DNA from: Serilophus lunatus
Lineage: Eukaryota; Chordata; Aves; Passeriformes; Eurylaimidae
Direction of reading: 5' to 3'
Assembly: GCA_013399895.1 (NCBI GenBank)
Contig: VXBA01005913.1
Location: 639,864 to 703,863, forward strand
DNA: 64,000 nucleotides
The position numbers and the translations under genes were made by a program. Below, in pieces: positions 55,301 to 64,000 of the stretch. The notes under the pieces were generated by a model, which was not told where the DNA came from, did no database searches, and worked only from the letters and a program-made list of their open reading frames with translations. Position 1 is the stretch's first letter. Each line of letters begins with the position of its first letter.

Positions 55301-58300
55301 AATTGGTTTCCCCAACAGACTATCAAAAGCACACCACAGCCAAGCTCTAACAGCTACTCTCTAAATTTTTCTACAGCTTCCTCCAAAGAGTTTAGAGAGT
55401 GCACTAGACACACTTAAAGCACCACTTTGTGCTCTAGGAAAGGTCCTAGCTAAGCAGTTTGCCTAACAAGCACAACGGGGAGCATGCAGCTCTTCAGGAA
55501 CTGAATCACTCTTCAGGAGATCCAATTATCCAACTATGGATCAGCCCTGATGGATGAACTTCCCCAGAACAACACAACCCAAGCCACCTCTGCTCCAGGA
55601 GCAAGCCAGTCTCTTCACTTGTCTGTTTCAATACACAGAAAGCATTCTACCCCTTTACCATGTAGCAAGTGCTTCTATCCAAGCTGACACTGTCTTGACT
55701 ACCTCACACATCACCATTTCTGCTCTTCTTCTGCTCCTTCACTTGCAGTGTCCAGTCTGTGGGGAGGGCTGGTTTGGGGATCTAAACCATACAAAGAAAT
55801 CTAATCTCTCTTTATCATAGTGTGCTCTCAGCTGGTTTAGCTTCCAGAAGTAGCTCACTTCAGGGTCAGGTGAGTACAAGCACAAAAGATCACTAATCAG
55901 AGGACAGGAGGGGGTGGAGGCAGCAGGTGATTTGGATTAATTTAACTTGTCATGGAACTGTAGCCCTAGTTCAGGGCAGATAGGAATGTTGATATCATGG
56001 CAGCACACCAAACAGCCTTCACAGTGACACACAGTTGAAGCACAAAGCTTAACAGGCTTTTCTTGAAGTATTTCTACAGAACTGAGGCTACAATAGTTTA
56101 AAAATTATTATTAAATCAACCAAAAAGTTTTAGATGTTGCTCATGAACCAAAGAACAGATTACATTTCCCTATTGCTCCTGATTTAAAACATCAAAGTTG
56201 CTTTAATCAAAACACGGGCTGAAGCCAGTGGTCAAGAGCACCCAATGTCAAACATTCCCAAGTTATTACTCATTAACCTGGGGAGCCACAGGCAGGGCCG
56301 AAGCAAGAGGCAGCACCCACACATGCACGAGACACCACAAGCACTCGCTCTTTCTCAACTCCATCACACTGAATGAGAAAAAATAATCTGACCAAATAAT
56401 TGCTCAAGGTCAGGCAGCCAACATAAAATAAATAAAAAAACCACAGCTAACTGAAGTCAAAAGAGTGCAGCAGTTGTGTTAGAACTGATTTGGGCTGATG
56501 CAGAGCTCTGCCACTGCCCAGGGACAGCATCCCCTTCCCTTTCACAGTCACATTCACGTGCCACAATGTCATGAGCTGGATCTGCTGGCTGATTCAACCA
56601 AAAACCTGCTCTGAGAAAAATTAAATAATACTGAATGCCTGATCAGAAGCTGATCCAACCCACTGCATGCCTATATAAACACTACAGAAGGTACTGTCAC
56701 TCTTTCTTGCTCTTTTCCCTTTTAACAAAAACACATCCTAAAGAATCTTTTGGAGTAATGAACTTCATAATAAATAGTACTAAATTTAAAACTTCTAGAA
56801 AACTGAAATCTTATGAGGCAGTGCACAGATATCCTTTGACAAGTATTAGGCACATGTATATTTTATATTAAGACGTGATATTTTGCAAATATGCTGGCAG
56901 AACATTACTACCGGTGAAATTATAAAAGGCACAACTATGTTCTTTTTTTATTTATGTTTGTATTTTTTTTTGTTAGTGTATAAAACTAGTATTGCATAAT
57001 TCTAACCCCAAGAAAAATCCACTGCTTTTTTGCTTCAAAACTCACCAATCACAGAGTGTAAGTAAAGATTCAAATAGTGAATGATTTAAGTGAAAATATT
57101 TTCATAGTCTCCTGTTAACAAATATGAAACCATGCAAGCATTAAGCCCCCAAAAGTTTGTTTTCTGGATTTCTCTCCCTGCTTTTGTGGTTAAAGCACAG
57201 TTATGTATGATTGTCCCTCCTTTCCCAAATACTTCAGAGCCAATGAAGAAATGTCTTTCTTCCACCCCTTTTCCTCCAAGAAAATTTTCAAGTTGTTGGG
57301 GTTTTTTTCCCCCCTCTGGGGAATTCAGGTTCTTTGATATATCCTCTAAAATCCTGAAATAAGTCTTCAACACCTGTTCAGAAAACTCTATTAGACCAGC
57401 TCAAGAACTACAGCAGTGTGTGCTCAGAGGAAACCCTCAGCTTTTTATCCCAGTTCACACTCTCCTGCCACCTCTTCAGGATGTTGCACACGCAGCCTCT
57501 GCTATAAGATGAGGAAACGCTGCTTCATCACCAAAGCAGCAGAGGAAGAGACATTAATTTCGCTTTCACACCGTAACTTCCAGACGTATTTTTGAGCCTG
57601 GTACTGCCAAATACTACTCAATGCCTATTAATAACTAAATTTAAAAACAAAAACCACAAGAAACAAACAGGTATATTTGGTGTCCTTTCTCAAGGAAAGT
57701 ACTACTTTCACACTGTATTTTCATGACTGATCTACTGAGGCTGGAACAAAGGTCCGTATGGTGAGTGCTTGGAAAGAGTTACTTCAGGAGAAAGATGGGC
57801 CAAAGACAGCTGCCTCACTGCCTTTAGACCCACGCAGGTTCTTGTGGTGTGAGGGAACTAAAGCACCAATCTGAAGAAAACTCAGCTGGAAACCTGCCAA
57901 GGCAAAACAAGATAAAAAGGAAAATTCTTCTTGAGAACTGCAGGTCTGGGGAACCACCAAAAGCCCCTCTCAGCTTTTGTCCACCAAGAACAATAACTTT
58001 CAAAGTTTGACTTCAGCCAATGCCACACATTTCCACATTTCACATTTTCACATTTCCACAGTGAGAGCTAATACCACAGTGGGGACAAAAAAGAAAAAAA
58101 GATAAAAAGGGAAAAACAGTTCCTTTGATTTCACAGCCCTCAAAGTTAGGAAAATGCCACCATATGTACACACAAAACATCCCCTGAATGATACACATTC
58201 CCACTTCCAAAGAACTAACACAGGTGGTATCAGGAAACCTTTATTCTCACAAAAAACCAAGAAACACTAAAATTAAAAACTGGCTGTCACTAGAATTTAG

Positions 58301-59938
58301 CAATCCCTTGGAAAGAAAATCAACAGTGATTTTTTACAATTCCAAAAACTCAACGGAAGAGGCATCAAGAAGGTGGCAAAGGGCATACCTAAAACAAAGG
58401 AATTGTTCCTCCATCTCTTAAAAAGGGAACAAGGACATTTCAGCTGCAATATGCAATCTCTGTCTAATGCATCAACTTGAGTTGCATTTCACAAAGCATT
58501 TCCAGAACTGGGTCTGAGGTCAAAACTTTTGTCCACAAAGGAAATTAGAAGGAAATTGTAGGAGATAAAACACAGCTTTAACTTCTGGCAGTTTTCCAGC
58601 TTTGTTCACTTCATTCTAATATTTTTAAAAGAAGAAAAAAGTGCCTGTAGGGACTGCCACATAGATTACTTCAGTCAGGACTGTATATAGCCCATAGTAC
58701 ATTTCCTAACTCACCAGACCCCTTCACTTGCCCAACAGACTATCCCTTCCCACACCATAAACTGCATTTCAGCCTAATTACATTCCTCTATTAGATGTTC
58801 AAGTTAGATTTAAAAAAAATTTTGACAGATCAAATATGGAAAGGAAATAAAGTGTTTTTCAAGTACAAGAGCAACTCTTTGGGAAGCATTTCAGATTGTA
58901 TAAAGAGATTTCACTAAATATGCTTCTTTCTGTACAGGCTATCCAATTTTTTCCTGGTTATGGAATAGGAGTGATCCCTGTAGCACTTCTCTGGAGCAAA
59001 TAAATCACATAGGCAGTAAAGGCTCTCCATTTTAAGAAGAGTATGCTCAGTGCTGTAAGCCTTGCCTAATGAAGGGAAGATGGGCCAGTGCTGGCCGAGG
59101 AATCATTGTGCAGGCTTTCCCACCCTTCTCCCTCATGTAGTTATATATACCTCTGATGCTCATTGACTGCATTACATCAAATGTGCCTTAAAGCTTTTAA
59201 ATAAAGCTTGAAGCAGCAAAACAATCCAAAACATATTTATTCTTTACAGAGTGTACTTGTTTTAAAAGCATCTGCAGTTACATATCAGGAGTCAAACAAA
59301 GGAACAGCTTACATTCAGAATCCAATGAGTGTTCAACTAAACAGTAACTGAGGTAACAAAACATCCCTCATTTCAAGAATTAATTTTCCTTCACTTCTTA
59401 TGTCTGCTACAGGAAGGAACTTTTAGCTCCTACCATTTCAAGGGTATGTCTCCTGTCTCCTAAGACAAACTCACTCTAGCCTAGCACAAACTCACTCTAC
59501 TCTAGCAATTTTAATCACTGTTCACTAACAGAAGCCAGAAGATCTAACAATGCCACTTGGGTAACTTCTTCCTTTGGAAATGCAACCAAATTAATGAAAG
59601 TTGCCTCTTATCAGGAAAAGGTTAAAGAGTTACCAATACAAAACTTGCAAGAATTAAACAAACTCTTACCGTTTTACTGTAACGTGCAACAGAAAGCAGG
59701 GGGCATTATTATGGTTTTATCAGTCACGCCTCGGTTAATCACCCAAAAAGGCACTTTCAAAACTCTTAACTAACCAGTGCACACAGGAGATCCACAGCCT
59801 CTAGAACCAGTTCCTGGTGTCCAATCCGCGAGATACCCAAGTCTTCAAGGTCCTGGTGAGAAATCTGTAACAGCTGTTCACCATTTATCTTCTCCCGTTC
59901 AAACTTATGCACATACTGCTGCAGGCAATCGTCCAGGC
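34004..59938 (-). CDS. CNKSR3: CNKSR3, connector enhancer of kinase suppressor of Ras 3 (12 coding exons, lacks exon 1)
   Basis: CNKSR3 is a scaffold without enzymatic activity. Family knowledge places it at the plasma membrane, modulating Raf/MEK/ERK signalling and assembling the aldosterone-induced SGK1/Nedd4-2/ENaC complex. Read on the minus strand, twelve exons join at 59938-59775, 52492-52290, 51110-51023, 47986-47945, 46099-45980, 44234-44175, 41544-41476, 40740-40594, 38964-38840, 36540-36332, 35884-35795 and 34302-34004. They total 1616 coding bases, every phase matches, and there is no internal stop. Adding about 18 N-terminal residues from an unseen exon 1 gives 555 residues. Domains: SAM (about 7-72), CRIC (about 78-164), PDZ (about 211-293 with a GLGM binding loop), proline-rich linker (about 316-357), basic/serine-rich tail (357-555). 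CNKSR2 is excluded because the protein stops at LKLLTH and has no PH domain. All introns are GT-AG except intron 12, which appears to be GC-AG. Confidence 0.96.
34303..35794 (-). other. CNKSR3 intron 12 (GC-AG)
   Basis: About 1.5 kb. The 5' end reads GCAAGA and the 3' end is a normal cctgtttgtacag acceptor. No repeat or other exon was recognised inside. Confidence 0.8.
35795..35884 (-). CDS. CNKSR3: CNKSR3 exon 12 (with GC donor)
   Basis: Residues 427-456 and one base of Gly457, from GKPRPLSMPADGSW to FSRPRGLGRK. The acceptor is ttgcccgtag. No GT lies where the family protein requires the junction. The sequence reads AAAAG|GCAAGA, a standard GC-type donor context, and it joins in frame to GEDVLCRYF in exon 13. 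A GT 12 bases further on (35782) would also stay in frame but would add four residues, GKIL. Confidence 0.88.
36332..36540 (-). CDS. CNKSR3: CNKSR3 exon 11 (basic/serine-rich region)
   Basis: The last base of Arg357, residues 358-426, and the first base of Gly427. It runs from DEKGSFLYGGGNKRS through SPNSFLDQESRRRRFTIAD to MREKTQSY. The acceptor is catttcag and the donor is TATG|GTGAGT. The run SRRRRFT fits RxRxxS/T at Thr398. Confidence 0.95.
36541..38839 (-). other. CNKSR3 intron 10
   Basis: GT-AG intron of about 2.3 kb. It contains the AT/AC dinucleotide array and an antisense open frame of 151 codons (37354-37809) without recognisable similarity. Two other frames overlap it, which argues against coding. 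Confidence 0.8.
37018..37067. repeat. AT/AC-rich dinucleotide repeat in CNKSR3 intron 10
   Basis: An interrupted array of TATA, ACAC and ATAC units about 50 bp long. It is prone to length variation and contains no coding sequence. Confidence 0.85.
38840..38964 (-). CDS. CNKSR3: CNKSR3 exon 10 (proline-rich linker)
   Basis: Residues 316-356 and two bases of Arg357, from TSPPPTSTQSPES to LYIPPPPAVPYSPR. The polyproline stretches are possible SH3 or WW ligands (inference). The acceptor is taacatttcag and the donor is CG|GTATGC. Exit phase is 2. Confidence 0.94.
40594..40740 (-). CDS. CNKSR3: CNKSR3 exon 9 (end of PDZ and linker)
   Basis: Forty-nine codons, residues 267-315, from VGWQLKNLVAKLREN through VRLLLKKRP to LRWKPPVVQ. 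It contains the last PDZ helix and strand and then a basic linker. The acceptor is cctcttccag and the donor is CAG|GTGAGAGG. Confidence 0.95.
41476..41544 (-). CDS. CNKSR3: CNKSR3 exon 8 (PDZ)
   Basis: Twenty-three codons, residues 244-266, from SPADRCQKIHAGDEV to IQVNRQTV. It contains the PDZ IHxGDEVIQVN core strand. The acceptor is cctctttgtag and the donor is GTG|GTTAGT. It is phase 0 at both ends. Confidence 0.94.
44175..44234 (-). CDS. CNKSR3: CNKSR3 exon 7 (PDZ, 60-bp exon)
   Basis: Twenty codons, GMYIKSTYDGLHVVTGTTEN, residues 224-243, forming the second half of the GLGM loop and the following beta strands of the PDZ domain. The acceptor is ctttatatttag and the donor is AAT|GTAAGT. 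It is phase 0 at both ends. Confidence 0.94.
45980..46099 (-). CDS. CNKSR3: CNKSR3 exon 6 (linker and start of PDZ)
   Basis: Forty codons, residues 184-223, from AKTLNGICDKAIRS to NIKPGEGL. The acceptor is tctcgttgtag and the donor is CTG|GTAAGACC. The exon ends inside the PDZ carboxylate-binding loop: GL is here and GM starts exon 7. It is phase 0 at both ends. Confidence 0.95.
47945..47986 (-). CDS. CNKSR3: CNKSR3 exon 5 (42-bp mini-exon, CRIC)
   Basis: Fourteen codons, DCTVADMEDKVQTV, residues 170-183. The acceptor is ctttttatttttag and the donor is GTG|GTAAGT, close to consensus. The exon is phase 0 at both ends, so skipping it would keep the frame and remove 14 CRIC residues. Confidence 0.92.
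47987..51022 (-). other. CNKSR3 intron 4
   Basis: GT-AG intron of about 3.0 kb containing the GC-rich repeat at 48740-49310. A plus-strand open frame of 153 codons follows at 49478-49939. It is antisense to the gene, matches nothing I know, and may be part of the same or another old repeat. Confidence 0.8.
48740..49310 (+). mobile_element. interspersed repeat in CNKSR3 intron 4, possibly LTR-type (family uncertain)
   Basis: A GC-rich island in AT-rich intron sequence. It has repeated motifs typical of a common avian repeat: ctgctagagattttccctac, gatggagccagtgccagc, then several degenerate units of the type cccatgnnggagcagg (cagcccatgg, ccacaccagaacaggtgg, catgctggagcaggattgctgg, cctaccctggtgcagc). 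It contains a 122-codon open frame, 48772-49140, that I do not recognise. From memory it resembles an avian LTR-type repeat, but I cannot confirm the family. It is antisense to CNKSR3. Confidence 0.5.
51023..51110 (-). CDS. CNKSR3: CNKSR3 exon 4 (CRIC)
   Basis: Residues 140-169. One base completes Arg140, then 29 codons run from TPFTGIADF to LDLTTAVQK. The acceptor is cttgttgcag and the donor is AAG|GTCAGC. It has no start codon of its own and was found by reading the reverse strand between exons 3 and 5. Confidence 0.94.
52290..52492 (-). CDS. CNKSR3: CNKSR3 exon 3 (end of SAM, start of CRIC)
   Basis: Residues 73-139 plus a split Arg140. It runs from NYGLETDNMKNLVLKLRAS to GAAKALLAWLDR. The acceptor is ctttgcag and the donor is CAG|GTATGAG. 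It contains the start of the CRIC domain, a helical region found only in CNK proteins. Exit phase is 2. Confidence 0.96.
53720..54310 (-). mobile_element. CR1-type LINE fragment in CNKSR3 intron 2
   Basis: Reverse-oriented CR1 3' region: ggatcacagcatcctccaggctg, then an accacctccaagagcagaaactg-like stretch, ctcatccttctgcc, ccccaggctgaaaacgtcccagtccctcagcctctcttcatgggc, and a closing block with ccctccactgagcttgctctgattt. No open frame is kept. It sits in intron 2 in the same orientation as the gene. Confidence 0.75.
54644..54664. repeat. (AAC)n microsatellite in CNKSR3 intron 2
   Basis: Six to seven AAC units followed by an A-rich tail (acaaaaaagaaaaaac). It lies 3' of the intron-2 CR1 remnant. 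Confidence 0.85.
58026..58060. repeat. short tandem CACATTTYC array in CNKSR3 intron 2
   Basis: Four imperfect copies of an 8-10 bp unit (cacatttc, cacatttca, cattttca, catttcc). Confidence 0.7.
59465..59506. repeat. two-copy 21-bp tandem duplication in CNKSR3 intron 2
   Basis: ACAAACTCACTCTA occurs at 59465 and again at 59486, with nearly the same flanking bases (gcctagc and ctctagc). It lies about 270 bp 3' of exon 2 in the direction of transcription. Confidence 0.75.
59775..59938 (-). CDS. CNKSR3: CNKSR3 exon 2 (SAM domain)
   Basis: Residues about 18-72, from GLDDCLQQY to LLCAL, cover nearly the whole SAM domain, a helical protein-interaction module. The acceptor reads ttttttggtag before the split glycine codon (phase 1 entry). 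The donor is CTG|GTTAGT, leaving phase 0. The first turn of the SAM domain (about 17 residues with the start Met) must come from an exon upstream, beyond 64 kb. An in-frame Met lies upstream of the acceptor, but the sequence around it looks intronic and is not used as a start here. Confidence 0.95.
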
Positions 59939-62900
59939 CTACCAAAAAACGAAAGAGAGAGAAGGGGATATTAAACAAAATGAAAGAAAAAACTCCCCAC
60001 CACTCTGAAAAAGGCAGAAAATGCAAGTTCATATGACATATAATGTGAAATTATGAAAGGAACTTGCAGTGTGACTTGCAGGTTGTACCACTGGGGCACA
60101 GAGACCAAGCACATAAGTCATGTGGATCTTTGGGTCGCCTAAGTCAATGCACAACCTGCCTGCTGCTTGTGGGTCAAGCTCAGCAGTTAAAAAGGTGCCT
60201 GTAAAGGCAGAATGGCTTAGGGACACATGTAGAGCCAGCCATCTGGGTAACCCAAAACCCCAAAGGGCATCCAAAGCAACAACAACAAAAAATAACAAAT
60301 GACCAAAAAAATATCCAGGGCAAGGTAAGAACAAAGATCTAACTATCCTTTGGACAAAACAAGCAAAGCAAGAAAAGTACAAAATTATGACAAGGAAAAT
60401 TAAAAAAAAAATCAAAGGCAAAGCAATCAAAATGATGTTTGGCTCATGTCTCATTATTCCCTTGATTTATGAGACTCTGCAGCTTCTTGAAGCAGTCATT
60501 CCTTCCCTTTGCTAAGGATCAACAACACATACCAAAAGAAATCTAAATCATTTTTTGATCTAGAAGTATTTTTAAAACAGCTTAGGGTATTTTGTGCCAG
60601 CAATATCCCCCAAATCCTCTCTTTAAAATGTGATTCTATAATCCTGTTCTCTAAAGTAGGTTTTCCCCAGTGATTACAGAAAGGGTTTCTGGTTTTCATC
60701 TTATTTAACTATACTTCATGTGTTAATCCTGTTTTCTTGTGTATTCTGCTCATTTCCTCTGTTGTTAAAGATCCTGTGAGCAGCAACATCCTGAGAGGAA
60801 AATTTGGATGGGCTCGTTATTTTAAAGATGGTGCAGTGCTCTTGATGCACTGTTCCCTTTCAACATACTGGCTAGACCAAAAGGAACAGACCCAGCTATA
60901 TTTGTTTTGTAGAAATAGAACACATTAACTGAAAACAGTTGACATGAGCAAAAATTCAATTTATATATTTGACATCTCCTTTGAATCATCCACAATAGTT
61001 ACATTGTTTCACCATTCTGGGTTTTTTTGTTTTTGGTTTTTTTTTTAAATAATTGAACATTTAGCAGTATAAAGGATGTTTATGCACTACGCTGGTTCAA
61101 AAGGAAGGCATTAGGATGGGCAGGATATCGAACGGAGCAGACAAGAAACACGAATAGCATCCTGAACTACAAAGAAATGAGAGCCAAAAGACCAGCACTC
61201 AGTTCCACTGCAGCCTGGAAAACAAACACTCCTAGCACACTCTGCCACCAAGAAAACAAACATTTGATGCAGATCTCAAGGGAGATTCTAGGAGTCACAT
61301 GAAACATATTCACTTCAGAACAGTGGCATAAGCAGTCATTGCTCCATTGCAGTGCCTGGTCACAGCAAATCTGCAGATGATGGACTCCCGAAGGCATGGG
61401 CTGACTTAACGCATATCACTTGCTTTTTCAGTGCTCACCCAGAAGTTTATAAGGACAGACAACCCTTTATATGGCTCAGGCAAGCTTACTTATTACAGTA
61501 AATCAACATCTGGCTGGGCAACCTTGACTCTTCCCCATGCAGAGCTACCAGGGCACACAGCTTGATTTTTAAGCTTAATTATGAACAGGAAAACCCACAT
61601 GCAAGATTAACAGAGTCTCCCAGACTTACAGCTGCTGGGGTACACTCTTGTTTCTTTCCATCTGTCTTGGCAAAGCTGCATAAATTTTGAAAATTGAGCC
61701 CACTGTTCTCTTTCCCACAGGCACCAAATTCTTCCTTAGGCTATACAAACTTTTCCCAGGAAAAATAAAAAAAATATCTGGCCTTCATTGTTCAACAATT
61801 TATTTTTTCAGAACCAATTCTCAACCAAGGCTGACATACAGTGCACATATTTGGCATTCCCAATTATTATTGCAGCCTTGCAGATCACTGTTTCCCATCA
61901 TTTGCCCTTATAATCCCATAGTTTCCATTACAAATTACACAAACACCTAAAACAAAACACTTAATTCAGCATGAAGAGAAGTTTTTGAAGTTTTTTTGAT
62001 GCAGTGTGACTTTTGCCTACTACAAATTGTGTGTTGATTTAACATTCCAGAACTTCATTGTCTGCTGAAACATGGAGACTCAAATGTATATATTCCTCCC
62101 CTAGAAACATAACTATGGATTCAGCTTGCCTGTGCTTCTTTTTAATTCATGTTTTCCTATTCTTGAAGGTCTATTACAACTTGAAGAGCTACCTCTAAAA
62201 CACTTATTTTCTTAAAAAAATAAGAGTCCTTAAAAGCAATACTTCTGCAATCACAACATAGGACTATATTTCAAAAAATAAAACATTATGAAATTGCACA
62301 AATGTTGACGCAAAACAGCCAACAGTGGCACAAAGTCATGTATTTAAATGACCAAAACTATGCAAAGCAGGAAATAAAGACAGCCACAAACTTGTGTTCA
62401 TTGATGGTTTAAGATGTGCTTACTAACATTAGTATTGTTATTATTTTTACTAAGAAACATATGGTAAAATACTAAACATTTTAATTGAGATTGCAATCAC
62501 ATGTTTAATTTTCCATTGTGTGAATGAAATGTTTAAATACTATACGCAAACCAAAAACATCATACACTAACAAAACTTCCAAGAAGGGAGGGAGAAGAGA
62601 AAAAAGAGGACTCATAACCCAGTTCAGTAAATTTTAAAAATATTTAAGTTGTAAAAGGCAGCATCCAAATGTCACTAATATGCTAAATGAACTGCCCGTT
62701 TTTCCTTTCTTCCAAACATCTATGTTCTTTCCATGTATTTTCTCCATGAAATTCAGAACCTCTGGAGGCTTGGTATTGTTGCTTATTAGCACTGTCCGGA
62801 TATTTCTGAGAAACCTAGATGAATCAAAGACCATAAAAAGCAAGTCCACATTACTTAGAAAGACGTTTTCTTACATGCTAGGTCATTTTCAACAGTTCAA

Positions 62901-64000
62901 CATCAGCAGGTTCAAACTAGAAAGTAGTTCTCATTATGTCTGAAAAAAATACAATTAAGAGTCTGACATTGGAAAAGATACCTATATTTATCTCCTTTAC
63001 CCACGGAAGAGCTCTTCTGAAAGCTGAATTATGTGAAAAGTGTGTTTGAAAAGCATTTGTCTCAACGGCATGTGTGAAATCCTTGGATTATTTCTTGCAC
63101 ATCAAAACCATGCATGAAATAAGGTCCTTTCTACTTACATAATTGTTATAAAATGAGGAAAGGTGGAAATAGAAATAGCATTTGCAGAATATTACTCAGG
63201 TTTTACAACACTAGTAGCAGTGATTTTTGGGGGAGGGAGAGTAATAGACTAGTGGAGTTAGTGTTCTTTGTATTGTGAAAACAGCAGTGTAACTTGAACA
63301 AAACTCTCCTAAATTTTGGCAGGCATAGAGATGTGCAATAGATCCTAAGAACTGACTAGACTTTCCTGTCTAAAATAACCACCATGCAAAGCACCCCAGA
63401 AGACATTCGATACCTTGCATTCATGCAGAAACATTAGGACAGAGTTTACACTTACAGATTTGCACTGATATTAATCTCGGTCCATTTCCAAGATTAAGAA
63501 AGTTATTTTGTATAAGAATTGAGGGCAAAAAAGAAACAACTTTGAGGCAGTAAAGGGGAGGCTTGGGTTTAAACTTTAACTATCGGTTTTCTATTCAGAG
63601 AGGATTAACATTTCTATTGTTGAGAGATGTCAGCCATTCAGCAATGACATATCTGACACCCCAAGAACTAGAGATGCGTGTTTTGAGCAGAATTGTTAAG
63701 TAGTTTCATGGGTTTTGCACTACTTCTGTGTTGGACACTACCAAATAATTTACCTACCAGAAAACAATAGTTAACTAATGTATTACAGCCACAGCTCAAA
63801 AAACAGCTGACTGATCATCTTTTTTCCTGCCAACATCCCACTCCTCCTCATTATCTTCTCTTCTGACACCACAGAGTCTACACATACTCTAACATGGAGG
63901 GCAGTAAAGGAAGCACGGAGCAAGGAAGACACACATAGGGCAAAGAACTGAGAAAGGACTGGGGAAGGGAAACTGAGATGGGGCAGGATTACATTCCATT
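59939..64000 (-). other. 3' part of CNKSR3 intron 1
   Basis: No exon matching the expected N-terminus (start Met and the WSP-type motif that opens the SAM domain) was found in this stretch, and there is no CpG-rich promoter-like region. It should therefore be intron 1, with exon 1 and the promoter beyond 64 kb. A 141-codon reverse frame at 60029-60454 is rich in hydrophobic residues and looks random. Confidence 0.65.

Larger units (their letters stand above)
52493..59774 (-). other. CNKSR3 intron 2 (about 7.3 kb)
   Basis: GT-AG intron between the two SAM-encoding exons. It holds the 53.7-54.3 kb CR1 remnant, the AAC array, the CACATTT array and the 21-bp duplication. No additional conserved-looking coding stretch was seen. 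Confidence 0.85.

Noticed and set aside
60029..60454. 141-codon reverse-strand open frame immediately upstream of exon 2, with hydrophobic stretches
   Set aside because: It does not join exon 2 in frame by any good site, resembles no CNK N-terminus, and its hydrophobic runs come from reading A-rich plus-strand sequence.
1..64000. tRNA, rRNA, CRISPR array or bacterial-type operon
   Set aside because: No cloverleaf-forming consensus boxes, rRNA core sequence or regularly spaced direct repeats were seen. The split gene and CR1 elements show vertebrate DNA.

Overview
This window is nuclear DNA from a vertebrate, most likely a bird. It is AT-rich and gene-sparse. One gene is broken into short exons with GT/AG (once GC/AG) splice sites. 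The interspersed repeats are CR1 LINEs with the typical ATTCTGTG-type 3' ends, plus LTR-type elements. There are no operons, CRISPR arrays or other prokaryotic features. The species cannot be named from the sequence alone.

The right-hand half (about 34.0-59.9 kb, continuing past 64 kb) is CNKSR3 (connector enhancer of kinase suppressor of Ras 3) on the minus strand. I traced twelve consecutive coding exons, numbered 2-13. They run from the split glycine codon in the SAM domain at 59938 to the stop codon at 34004-34006. All junction phases agree, and the joined frame has no internal stop. With the roughly 18 residues expected from exon 1, which I do not see and which should lie beyond 64 kb, the product would be 555 residues, the length I recall for the mammalian protein. 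Exons 2-3 encode SAM plus the start of CRIC, exons 3-5 CRIC, exons 6-9 the PDZ domain, exon 10 a proline-rich linker, and exons 11-13 a basic, serine-rich tail. The known family role is a non-enzymatic scaffold at the plasma membrane for Raf/ERK signalling and, in kidney epithelium, for the aldosterone-induced SGK1/Nedd4-2/ENaC complex.

The left-hand half (1-33 kb) lies 3' of CNKSR3. I recognise no gene there. It holds at least four CR1 fragments (about 2.29-2.73, 5.93-6.44, 8.6-10.5 and 13.66-14.2 kb), an older CR1 remnant near 24.3-24.8 kb, a probable solo LTR near 5.3-5.8 kb, and simple repeats including a C8-A-C5-A-C8 tract. In mammals IPCEF1 follows CNKSR3 on the same strand. I looked for its PH-domain exons and found none, so it probably begins to the left of the window.

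No previously undescribed system is evident. The points most worth checking are the GC-AG intron 12 with an alternative in-frame GT donor 12 nt away, a basophilic-kinase-type motif at Thr398 of a scaffold known to bind SGK1, the 3'-end choice and possible CNKSR3-IPCEF1 read-through, and the repeats inside the introns.
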